From Zelopaecilomyces penicillatus (Eukaryota > Ascomycota > Sordariomycetes > Hypocreales > Pseudodiploosporaceae): DNA of 64,000 bases. Below are positions 44,231-56,200 of the stretch, one piece after another. The stretch covers positions 4,526,001-4,590,000 of the forward strand of contig VCCP01000001.1 in NCBI GenBank assembly GCA_005765155.1, in the 5' to 3' direction. The notes beneath the pieces were generated by a model. The model was given only the letters and a program-made list of their open reading frames with translations. It did no database searches and had not been told where the DNA came from. Position 1 is the first letter of the stretch. Each line of letters begins with the position of its first letter. Both the position numbers and the translations under genes were made by a program.

Positions 44231-47200
44231 CTACATGGTAGTGTCCATGTATCGACCTTCAGATGGACTCACAGACATGGGATCTGTGACGTCGCTAAGC
44301 TTGCTCGGTGCACCAACCAGTGAAGGTCCTCCGATTTCACTAGAAGGTGTGAGAAGTCGCTTGCCTCTGCTGCGGGCAATGAGAACTTGGGCCGGGCAGA
44401 CTACAATCTCCTCATCATGCATACCGTTGTCATCTCCTCGCTTGACGACAAGAGGGAAGAGAACAACACGAACCACGGCACCCTGAGCTTCGAGATCCTC
44501 GTTAGGGACTGAGCCACCACTGCGCTCATTCATCATGGAAGCATTGAACTGAACAGTCGCAGCGAGCTCGCCATCGGCATCATATTCTGGTTGGAGAGGT
44601 GGTAGCATCATGTACTCTGCTTTCTGAGTGCGCATTTCGATAGAAAGCTCAACGGCCTCCCGCATGACGCGGCGCAGCTGAGATTGGATCTGTGACTCTA
44701 GATTGGAAGGGGGTGGGAGAATCTTGGACAGTGTCTGGAAGATGGCCTGGACCACTGCCTCAGTGTCCAGGTCACGCTGCTTCTTGAAGCCATCTCTCTT
44801 TGATAGGAGTGTTAACGTAACGGCACGCCATTGGCGTACTGCCTGTGCCGGCCCGACTTCTGTCAGTAGCTTTTCGAGCGACTTTAGCTTTTGTCGCTGC
44901 TCTCGGTCCATGCCAAATAGGTAACGTGTGAACACAAACTCCCAAATCATATTCATCGTCATGGACATAAAAATATCGCGTCTCTTGACGCGGTCGTTGA
45001 GGTAGCGGTCAACATCTGATCCGTCCAGCACGGCGTTGTCGAGGCGGTCGATGGTCTTCTCATCGTTGATCTCACTCGTTAAGCGACATGCACGCATATC
45101 TGAGAATTTGGAAAAGCGCAGCACCCATTGTTGAACATGGGAACAGAGCTGTTGACACCGATGATCAAAGTAGTCCTCATCCTTGATGTTGAGAAACTTG
45201 GCATCAGCAGCTTTGGCCTGGAGAATTTGTCGCTGCATGTTGCGAATCTGATCCTTTGCTGCTTCTAGCTGTGCGCGCAGGTCGGCAATCTCGGCATCCT
45301 TGTCCTGGATGGACTGTTCAATGCTGTCTTGGCCGCCGCGGGAGCCATCAGCAGGTTGAACCTTGAGGCCGGCATAGCGGCTGTTGTCCTTGTTTGCGAG
45401 CTCGGCATTGGCGCTGGTGAGGCCTTCATTGACCTCGCTCAAGCGAGAGACCTCATTCTGCAAAAATTGAAGCGACTGCTTGAGAGTTTCAATCTGGTTG
45501 TCGCGGTCGGATAAAACACTGGCAGCGCGTTGATTGAAGTTGAGCTCGGCGTGGGAGCGAGCATCAGAGAGCTCACGGTTCTCGGCGATGAGTTGCTCGA
45601 CCTTGGTTTCAAGCTCAATGACTTGCATGCTCTGGCGGCGACGCATGCTGTGGGGTCTTGTGGGAGAGCGCGGCGAACCTACTCGTCCCTCGCCAACACC
45701 GTCCTGAAAAGCGGATGTTAGAGGGAAGAATCTTTCACGGGAGTGGTGACATGGTTAAGGGATGAAAGAGCGGTGGACTAGCGAGGTTGACAAGGGCATG
45801 GAGGTCAACAAAACACGAACCCCCCCTCAACAACCACCCACGCAACCGAAAAAAAAAAAAAAAAGGAAGGTAGGCCGGCTGGGGCGCGGTGCAGCAGCGG
45901 GCTACAGAGGAGAACGAGAGTAAAAAGCAATTAAATCATCTACACTTACATATACATCGGGCATGTCCTTCGCGCGAACACGGCCCTCGTTGGCAATAGG
46001 CGTCGTGTTTTGCTGACGCAGCGCTCGCAGGTCGCCGCTCACGCGCTTGTCGACCCGTCGAAGCTGCGGTGGGGGGGTTGGGGTTGAGACCGACCGCATG
46101 CCTGGGCTTTCAGGCCGCAACCGAATCGGCTCAGGTGTTCTGTGCCGCGAGAGACTGCTATTGGACACGGACCGTCGCGCGAAAGCCTCGGGCCGCGATG
46201 GGTCCAACGGCTTAGTCAGGCGCTTGTGGCTGTCGGTGTGGCTATCGGACACACTGCGGAGCTCTTGGCCAACACCGCTGTCGCCTACAGATCGGGGCTG
46301 TTCTGATAGAGCCTCCAGTGCCTTTGGCCGAGATGTCGATGGGACAGGGGCTTCTGCTGCTGCTACTGCTCCCACGGCCCCTGTTGCAGCCACCAGGTTT
46401 GGCACGCCTGCTAGAAGTGACCCATAGCTTTTGGTCGGGCTCAGTCTGCCCGACTTAGCTCTCGGCCGTGCTGGTGTCGGTATGTCTGTCACTGTTCCCG
46501 TTCCCGTCAGCACCCTCTCTGTCTTTGAAGCCTCCGGCATTTTCTTCTTCTCAGGGTCTGGCGTAGCCTCTCTGGACGTAGGCTCTCGCAGAGATTGTGA
46601 TGAAAAGGTCGATCGCCTCAACTTCTTCTCCGACCGGAGCTCTGGCGTCCGATCCAGGGCTGCTGTGCTCTCAGTCCAGTCTCCATGAACTCCGCTATCT
46701 CGCTGCTGATCCCCTTCTGTGAAATTTCTGCTCCGTCTATGTGCTGGGTTGGGCGAATCCGCCACGAATCCGCTATCCCGATTCGTGTCAGGCAGCATTT
46801 TCCGTCGCCCGCCTGCGTAGTCCGCCTCCACCTCTGGCATTTCTTGAACAGCTGGCAAAGCACGGCTTATTGACCGTTTGAAATCAGAAACTTCAGAACT
46901 TAGATCCCATGGCACTGATAATGATCTATCTGTATCCTCCAGAAGAAGTTTCCCAACTGACTCCTCCATCCCAGTTCCTCGGCGGAGCAAGCCAATAAGT
47001 TCGGGTGATGCAGAATGTCTTGACCGTCCGGATTTCGAGAATCCAGCGTCTCCTCGCCCCAAGATCGGGCTTTCGGCAAAATCATCTCCCAAAACTACTC
47101 GTTGACGTGGAGTCTGGGCCACACCGCCTTCTGCTTGTGTCGCATTGATAGACCTCTTATTAGCGCTATCCCAGTGTGATGTGTCGTCCAACTCATCTCC

Positions 47201-50200
47201 ATCACTGAATTCTCTTCTGTCCTCCACAATCTTCTTCTTCTTTTCTTTCATTTTTACCAGTTTCTCTTCCCCACCAAACTGTCCTCCAGTCAAAGATGTG
47301 ACATCAACGGTGAGCACATCACCCGTCACAATCGCGTCAGGTGTGTCTGTTACAGTTTCCCTCACCAGTTTGTCATGTGCAACGGGGTACTTTGTTGGAG
47401 TTATGGGCTCAGCAAAACTATCACTGATTGACTTGACAACTGGCGCCTGCGCAGTTTTCAGTTTCTTCTTGTTAGATTTACTGATAGCAGAGTCGTGAGG
47501 CATCAGATCTGCTGACTTCTGTTTAATTGCAGAGGGCTCAATTTGAAGCAGATCTCGAGACTGGTCATCTAGACCTCGAAGTGATACCGAGGAGGGGTCC
47601 TCAATCGGTAAGTCAGGAAATCCGACTTGAGCAGACTTGCGCTTTTTGTCCTTCTGCGACTTCTTTGGGAGGAAACCCCACCCATCTTCTGCTGTGCTCT
47701 CCTCCACAGGTGGGAGAATTACTGCATTTGCCCGGGTTGCTAAGTCATCTGCATTGTACATTGTAAGAGTCTGAGACTTGTCTTGCAATGCTGGGCTTAG
47801 TTCTGCCTTACGCAAATTGTCCTCCAAAGGTCCAGGCATCATAGATTCAGCAGCCTGCCACGTCACTGCCTCGGAGTTAAGTCTGCTTTGTCCTGGTAGC
47901 TCAAGGGCTCTTTCGTAGGTTGTAGGTTCATGGCTGGCCTCTGCATTTACCGTCGTAGGATCTTCTCTCATCCCAAGTAAGGAAGCTACATTTGCCTGAT
48001 CTGTAGTGCTTTGCTCTTGATCTAAAAAACGGGACTTTTCGAGTAGATCGTTGTCCGCCACCGCTTGAACTTCTGCAAACGCTGCGTCCTCATGCTTTGA
48101 TGTGAAAATTTGTTCTTGGAAAGACTTCCCCGGGTGTTCGTAGCCGATCGTCACGTTAGAAACAGGAGATTGCTTTTCTACATCAGTAGCCACAGATGCT
48201 AGAGTATCACCACCAGAATTGGCCTTGGTAGACTGTTGACTTTTCTGCTTGGGTGACATGCCTAATGGGCTTCCTTCATCTTTTGCTTCCAACAACTGTT
48301 CAGGTTCAATGGACTGGGATTTGATATGTTCGATCTCATGTGGCTTTGCAGGTTCAAAGGTTTCAAGCTCGTGCTTATCCAGCAACGGTTTGTCTTGTAA
48401 CCCGGAAGCAATGAGTGCATCAGAGAAACTAGACTGTCTGTCTCGCGGTTCGGCGGCTGCCATCGCTGGTCCAGGTTGCTTACTGTCAGGGCCTAATTCC
48501 TTTGAAAGTGCTGAAGGAGACTCAAAGGAGGAGGTGATTTCAACTCTGGAGCCTTCTGCGAGAGTCATAGCACCACTAACAAGCTTCGACTTCTTCCCCT
48601 TTTTGCTCTTTTTGTTGGTTGGTGCAGCCCATGTATCTTCCTCTTCGATAACGGGCTGAGCAGAGATCATTGCGTCGGTGTTATATGACTCTTCAGGCTT
48701 GCTAGACGCGGTGTCTCCAGGGGTAATGACTTGAGGTTCGAAATCTTTGACAACTTCAACATCTTCCGATTCAATTTTCGAGGATTTCAAGGCATCTGCT
48801 TCCACGGATGAGGTTTGCCCAACATAAGTCGCCTCGGGCCGGATTGGAACGAGATGCGCTTCTCCAATGACAGAATCAACCTCCTGGGCAGGCTTTACCT
48901 CACTATGCACATTAGCATCCAGCTGCCCCGCCCCAGTTGACCTAGATTCTGCAAACTTAACACCAGCATCTTCAAGGGTCGTCGGCTCAACTTCAGGCAG
49001 CTTTGGGTCCTGCATAATCGCGGGCTGAGCATGCTTGGGGTCTTCCAAGTTTTTGGGCATGGCTTCCGTTACAACAGCAGTCTCAGCTTCCTTTGGCTCG
49101 CTAAGCGTGATTTGTTCGGGCAAAGGGGTCATGTCAATTGACTGCGCGGTACGTGAATCATCTTTGTGTTCCTTTGCGGGTTGTCCCATCATTTCATTTG
49201 CAGACGTCACTGAACCCTTCTCCGCTTTGCTCCTCTTGGCCTTTTTGCCCTTCTTCGTCTTGGAAGCCGTAACCGAATCATCAACTTCTTCGACCACAGA
49301 GAGAGGCACTTGCTGTGACAAGATCATTGATTTAGAAGATTCAGCGAAAGCGGCATGCTCTGTTGATTGGTCCATCTCCACGACGTGAGATGATTCAGAT
49401 AGATCAGGTCCAGCGAAACCCTGCTCACTAACTATTGGTGTACTTGAGTTGAATGTTAGGTGATTCGGATCATAAGGTGTTTCCTCATCCTGTCTGGGGG
49501 CTTCTGCAGCATCAGGGATGGAGTATGATGATTCCATTTCTCCCAGCAAGGTCGATTCGAGAGGTGGGTCAACTTCAAGCTCTATTGTTAATTCGGCTTG
49601 GGGCAACTCAGAGACATCTTGGACAGCTCCGATTGTCTGAGGTTCTTTTGCCTGGGTGGACAGAGGCTCCTCCGCAGACTTTAGATCTCCCATCGCAGCT
49701 GCCACCTCGGCAAGCTTCAGGGCCTTCTTGTCCTTCTTGGACAGCTTAGTCAGTGGTGGCTTATCTGCAACTTGCGATTCTTCTTGCTGTGAGTTTTCGG
49801 GGACCGGCAAGTCTGATATTGTGTCGTCAGGTAGAGTCACAACTTCGCCGAGCTTTGGCTCTGATTCGATGCTAGTTTCCAAACTCGTGCCTTTTCCTAA
49901 TGTCGATGTTGCCTCAGCTAACGGTTCACTTTTGTCCAAAATGTCCTCAGCGGGGGCCACAGGCGCCACAGGATCAATTGGTTCGCTTGTCAGGGTCAGA
50001 GTTGCCTGCTGCTTCTTCTTCTTCTTCTTGTCTTTCTTGGACAGCTTCTTTTCAACAACTGATTCTACGATAGATTGGTCTTTTGCTGGGAATGCATCGT
50101 GCACGTCAACGGAAGGAGCCGCTTCGGTCGCTTCAACCACGGGACTATCATGCTGAGATTGGGATAGAGGCTTGCCATCTCCAACTATCGCTGCTTGCTG

Positions 50201-53200
50201 TGAATCATCTGCAATGGCCTGATGAGAAGTTGTGTCCTCTATCAGCTCATGGGCCGTACTGTTGTCGGTCGCAAGCTCTGATTTGTCTGAATTCTCAGGT
50301 GGTACAGACTTATCCCAACTGCCAACGTCAGTTTGCTGAGATATCGATTCTCCGATTGTGCCAACGACATCTTGCGACTTGGGCAATTCCTGGGACTGTG
50401 CAGCGTATACAGAAACCTGTTCTTCCAGGTCAATGGGGGTAGATCCAGCAATTGATGATTCGGCATCAGCCTGGCTCGATTTGGCAAGACTGATCGAATC
50501 ATCTTCAGGAGGTGCTGTTCCATCACTCGGCTGGCTTCTAGCGTTAGGCGTAATAGCCTCCCAAGGCACAGCCTCCACTTGATTACGGCGATTCTTTTTG
50601 CTCTTTTTGTTCTTCTTCCCAATCGCTGGCTGTAACGACCCGTCATCTGAATTAATGCTCGAGGGTGTTTCAAGCGTGATATCGTTAGTAGGCTCTCCTG
50701 GTGATTTATCAAGTTGCTGCGCATCAACTGCATCAATTATTGTATCTGCATCCATCTGGCTTCTTGTACTGTCATTCGCCAAGGACGGATCCGCAGATGG
50801 GGTTAGTATTGAGGCGGGCTCTGATGTATCTTGTAGTGATGGTAAGACATCCAAAGTTGGCAAGTTTGGTTGAGCAGCATGTGGCTCCTCTTCCGCCACC
50901 AAGGATGCATCCAAAACAGAATCATTGGCACAGATTACCTTAGGGTCCCCCTGAGAACCAATGGGCTCCAGGTCGGTCGTAGATTGGTCCAATTGGACTG
51001 GGTCTTGAAATGAAACCTTTGCTTTCTTTTTCTTTTTATCCTTCTTAGACATTGCGCTGACTCCAACATTATTCTTGGCTTCTATTGAAAGCGCGGGTTC
51101 AGCCGCCTCGACAACTTGAGGAGTGCAGACATCCCCCGTTGGCTCTACATTCTCAGCCGTTTCAATCTCTGTGATTTTGCCTTGCTTCTCATTCCGTGTG
51201 TCCTTTTGACACGAGCCTGCATTCGAGACCTCCATCTCTCCCACTTGCTCAGCATGAGATTGCGGCTCATTAATTGTTTGCAATTCATTGGATACATCCA
51301 GGTCCCCAGTAGCAGATTCATCTGGCCCATTCCCAGGCACACCAGCCCTATGCGTGACGACCCCCATAGATGTTTCCTCGTCAACGGCGTCGGCCTTTCT
51401 TTCCCTTCTTTCCGGTTGATGTTCCAGCTCCGGTGGAGGGATTGCTTCGGGTTCCTGTTGGGTTTGAAAGTCCAAATCTTTAGCTTGTTTCTTCTTGTCT
51501 TTTTTGGACGTCTTTGGACTGGACCCACCCCTCTCATCATCTGGAATATCCACTGGCTCCGGATTAGGATCGACGGGCTGCTCAGTAGCTGGTGTATCAG
51601 GAGCCTCGGGCTCCTCCCGGGGAGTTACAAATCCGGACGTGTTTCCTGTGCTTGGCGTTTCGTCCGCGTCGGCGTCCTGTCCCTGTATCGCTGTGAGCTC
51701 GGGGGTTCCTTGAGTCTCCGGGTTGGATGGTACTGGTCCAGGATCGGCCATCGAATCCGTGAATAGAGCCTGGGGTTCTTCCTCAGCTTTGGTGGGGTCA
51801 GCCAGAGCTGCAGCCTGCTTCTTCTTCTTCTTCTTGTCCTTTTTCGACAATTTTGCAGGTGTTGAGGGCTCCGATTCTTCAGGAGGGGGCGCAGTAGTGT
51901 CTTCAAGAATTAGAGCAGGGGTGTGTACAGCCTCATCTGTTGTTGCGGTCTCACCAGGGTCAGGTAATTCGGTTGGATTTATTGATTCCGCGGTCTCGTC
52001 ATCAACCGCTGAAATCGCAACCTGTGCCAACGACTGTGGGGAGGATATGGCATCCGTGACAAGCTCGGCGTCTTCGGTTGGGGATTCCAAAACATCAGGA
52101 ACAACTTGGTCAAGAGGGTTTGTGTCTGCTGCAGCTTGTTCCTCTTCCGGTTTTCGGATATCTTCAGCCACAGGTGCTTCGATGGGCACGGGCGGTGCAG
52201 CATCAGTCGAATCGAGTGAACGATTGGCCACAGCAGGAAGCTCTGAAGACTTGTCCGGTTCAGGCAAGTTGCCCGGTTGAGAATCGGTTTCAGCGGAATC
52301 AGCGGCAGTACCCTTCTTCTTCTTTTTCTTCTTGCTCTTTTTCGAGATTTCGGGCTCAGCGATCTCAGTTACCTCATTATCAACTGTCGGTATTTCCTTG
52401 TTATCCGCTGCTCCAGCTGATGCATCTTGGAACGACGTATCGTCTGTCAATGGTGGCTCGGGTGAAGTATTCATATCTTCAGTAGCAGCTAGATGACCGG
52501 CTGAAACGGCCTGATCAGAGAGGGATGCGTTGCTTTCTGGCTCCCGGGTTGGTGTGGTGGCATCTTCTGTGGTGGTGGGTTCTTGTGGAACTTCTGGGTC
52601 CTCCGGAGCAGCGACCACTGGATCAGGCAAACCCTGATCATCCTTTGTTGTTGTTGTTTCTGGAGATAGTGCAGCATTCTGGGGCATCGTCGGTTCTTCA
52701 GTTGATGCAGGTTCTGCAGCAGTTGTTGTGCTTGTGGGCTCTTCATCGATGGAGGCGCTAGTGAGGCTTTGTCCCTTCTTCTTCTTCTTCTTTTTCTTGC
52801 TCTTGCTTTCAGTTTCCTCCTGAACTTGTTCAACAACTGTCGTTTCTGGCACAGTCATCTCTGGCACAGATGTATCTGCTGGAACACTGGAAGAAACATC
52901 ATCAGTGGTCCCCGTCTCCTCCTGTGCAGGCGGATCCAATGTGACGATAGTAGAACTTTCGTCCATCTTCCAGGCCTCTTCAGCCACGGTATCCGGCTCA
53001 GTTGCCTCAGCAGGGGGCGGTTCGATGATGGCTTCAGACTCGGCCTTGGATCGGGCCTTGGCCAACTTCTTCAAAGCCTTTTTAGAGAGTTTGCTATTTG
53101 TCTGACTATCCTGTGTATTATCATTGTCGCCAGGAGTTGAATCGACTGCTTTGCTGTTCTCTACTAGATCATGAACCGGGGCCTCGTCAATCTGTGAAGT

Positions 53201-56200
53201 TTGTACCTCAATCGTGGTATCGTTTTCAGGAACGACCAGATCCAGGTCTGGTGTAGGTACTTCAACCTTAGTATCGACTTCAGGATCGGCAGAAACTGAG
53301 TTAACGTCGACGATAGCCACGTCTGAGGTAAGCTCGTCGGCCTTGATGTCGACTTCAGGGTCTGCAGAAATAGAAACAGGATCAGCCACCGCCAAATCCG
53401 ATGGAGACTTTTCAGCCTTGTTGTCATCTTCAGGACTGGTCACAAGAAGAGTTGGTTTGGGCTCTTTAGCTTCGTTGTTGACTTCGGGGTTGGCAGAAAT
53501 TGAAATAGAATCGGATATGGCAACGTCTGATGAAGGTTCGTCGGCCTTGTTATCAAATTCGGGGTCTGCAGAAATTGTAACTGGATCAGCCACAGCCACG
53601 TCTACAATAGGCTCTTCGGCTTTGACGTCGACCTCAAGATCGGCTACAAGAGGGGTGGATGTAAACTCTTCAGCCTCGGTGTTGGCTTCAGGGATCGCAG
53701 AAATTGATGATGGATTAGCGGTCATCTCCAATGTAGGCTCTTCGGTCGTAATGTCAACAGGATCGGCAGAAATCGAAGCTGGATCGTCCATAACCACGTC
53801 TGATAAAGGCTCTTCGACCTTATTGTCGACTTGAGGGTCTGCAGAAATGACAACAGTATCGGTTATAATAGCCGTGTCTGAAAATGACTCAACAGTCTTG
53901 TTGTCGGCTTCGGAAGATGCAGGAATTGAAGCTGGATCAACAGTGACGTCTGATGTAGGCTCTTTAACAATGGTCTCGACTTCAGGAGCGGTGATAGGGA
54001 GAGTTGATTTAGGCTCTTCCTGAGCATCTGCCGACTTGTTCTTGTTCTTCTTGGCCTTCTTCTTAGCTTTCTTGGTCATCGGAGGATCGGGTTCGACTAA
54101 TTCAGTGACCTCGGCTACGGGCACCTCCACAACAGGCTCTGGAGTCTCATCAACGTTCAAAGTGTCTGTATCGGCTTGGGTTGTTTCGGTGCTTGTGGGT
54201 ATGTCCTGAGAGGGTTCCATGATAGCATCTCCTTGCGAGAAAAGTGGCTCTGATATGTGAGAGTCAAGGGGCGGTGGCTCGTCCAAGCGCTCGCTGATGT
54301 CCTTTAGTCCATCTGCGTGTGTTTCCATGACAGCCTCCTCAATCGCCGGCTCCTCAATATCAACCACAGCGGTGCTTATGGTTGGCTGTTCCGTGCTCGA
54401 TGCCTCTGTGGCCGCTTCCGTCAATGAAGGCTGTGGTTCTGGCTGCTCGATATCCTTAGCATCCAAGACATCCGATTCAACCGTGACTGCTGGGGCAGAG
54501 GCTGCGGAAAACGAATCATCAAAGCTCCCATCGCCTTTGACAAGTACATCAGACGATGACTCAGGGACAGTAATTTGAGGCTCCTCTGCGCTGGGTTCCT
54601 TGGTCTCGGCATCAACTTCTGTATCAGGGGCAACGACAGAAGCATCATTATTATCAAGCGGCATATCTCCAACATCTTCGAGCTGAACTGGATCAACAGT
54701 TGCCTTCTCCTCAGCCTCAACATCTGCTGCCTTCTTCTTGTTTTTCTTCTTCTTCTTGCCTTTCGGTGTTGCTGCTAACTCTTCCTCCGCTACTGGTGCG
54801 AGTTGGTCCTCAACGGGCTTTTCCGAAGACTCCACAGTTACTGATGCATCAATTGTGGGCACATCATGAGATGGGGTCTCGAGTATCGCCTCCTTAGACA
54901 CAGAAGATTCTTCTGCAGCCTGGGTTTTCTCTGGCTCTAACTCAGCAACAGAATTGTCTTCCACCTGAAGACCCTTCTTCTTCTTCTTTTTCTTGTCCTT
55001 CTTTGAAAGCGTCGGTATCAATTCCGCATCATTTACGGGGGCAACATCTGTATTTTCGACAACCGCCACAGGGGCCGGCAACTCGTCAATGTGCACCACC
55101 TCAGCCGGAATAATTGAGAAGCTGTCAGTAGTCTCTGTCGCCTCGACATGTGCGACGGCATCATCATTAGAAACAGGCGGACTCGGTGAAAAATCCAAGC
55201 TTGTCGGCTCTGCGGGTGTGTCAACCGTAATGACAGGTGGGTTGTCTGCAGCAATCAACGCGGCATCTGTAGATTCCTCCCGTGGTTGATCAACAACAAC
55301 TTCAGCAGGGGCAGATGGTACATCTTCTGCCGTTTGCTCCTCAATCTGAGATGGTGTTGCCTTGCCCTTCTTTTTCTTCTTCTTCTTATCTTTCTTCGAG
55401 GATGCGGTGGCAACCGTCTCATCAATCACTGTGTCAATTGGCGTAGCAGTAGCGTCAATAGTGTTTTCCTGGAGCGTAGTGTCTAATACGGGGAGGTCGC
55501 GAGTGGCTTCCGCATCATCTGCGGGAAGATTAACGGGTTCGTCAGAGGCAACGGCGTTGTCTTGCATTGATGATTCCTGAGCATGGGATGGCTCAACTGT
55601 ATCTTCTGCGAGAACCTCAGGGATATCGAGAGGAACAACAACTTCCGCTACGTCTTTCTCCACCGCTCCGGGCGGATCAGAGGCTATTTCAACGTCTTCA
55701 GGGGCAGCCTCGACAGCTTCCAAAGGTGATGGCTCGACAATGGACTCTGAAGCTGGCTCCGAAATAGCTTCAGAGGGTTCCGCGACTGACTCGGACACTG
55801 GCTCGATAGGGGGCTCAGAGTGGGGTTCAGAAGTTGATTCGACATTAGATTCAGGGACTGGCTCTGTAATTAGCTCCTTCGTTGGCTCGACGAGAGTTTC
55901 GGCAGCTGGTTCACCGATAGACTCGGAAACTGGCTCGATGATAGGCTCAGAAGCTAGCTCGACAATAGGCTCAGAAACTGGCTCGACAATAGGTTCAGGA
56001 ATGGGCTCGATAATAGACTCAGAAACTGGCATAGCTGTAACTGGTTCATCATCGAGATCTTCAACGGCATCTGTTTCTGGTGAAGCTGCCTGCGATTCCG
56101 CCCACGGCGAAAACCGACTAGGTCCCAATTCGCCTCTGAATCTGTTTGTTTGCGGTCGCGCTGTGCCCCACACCATCCGTGACAAGTTTAGCCCTGGTGA

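Noticed and set aside
45902..45949. End of the giant protein at VSVDDLIAFYSRSPL and stop
   Set aside because: This tail is translated intron. A perfect GTAAGT follows PDVY, and splicing to 45703 continues in phase into the conserved coiled-coil exon.
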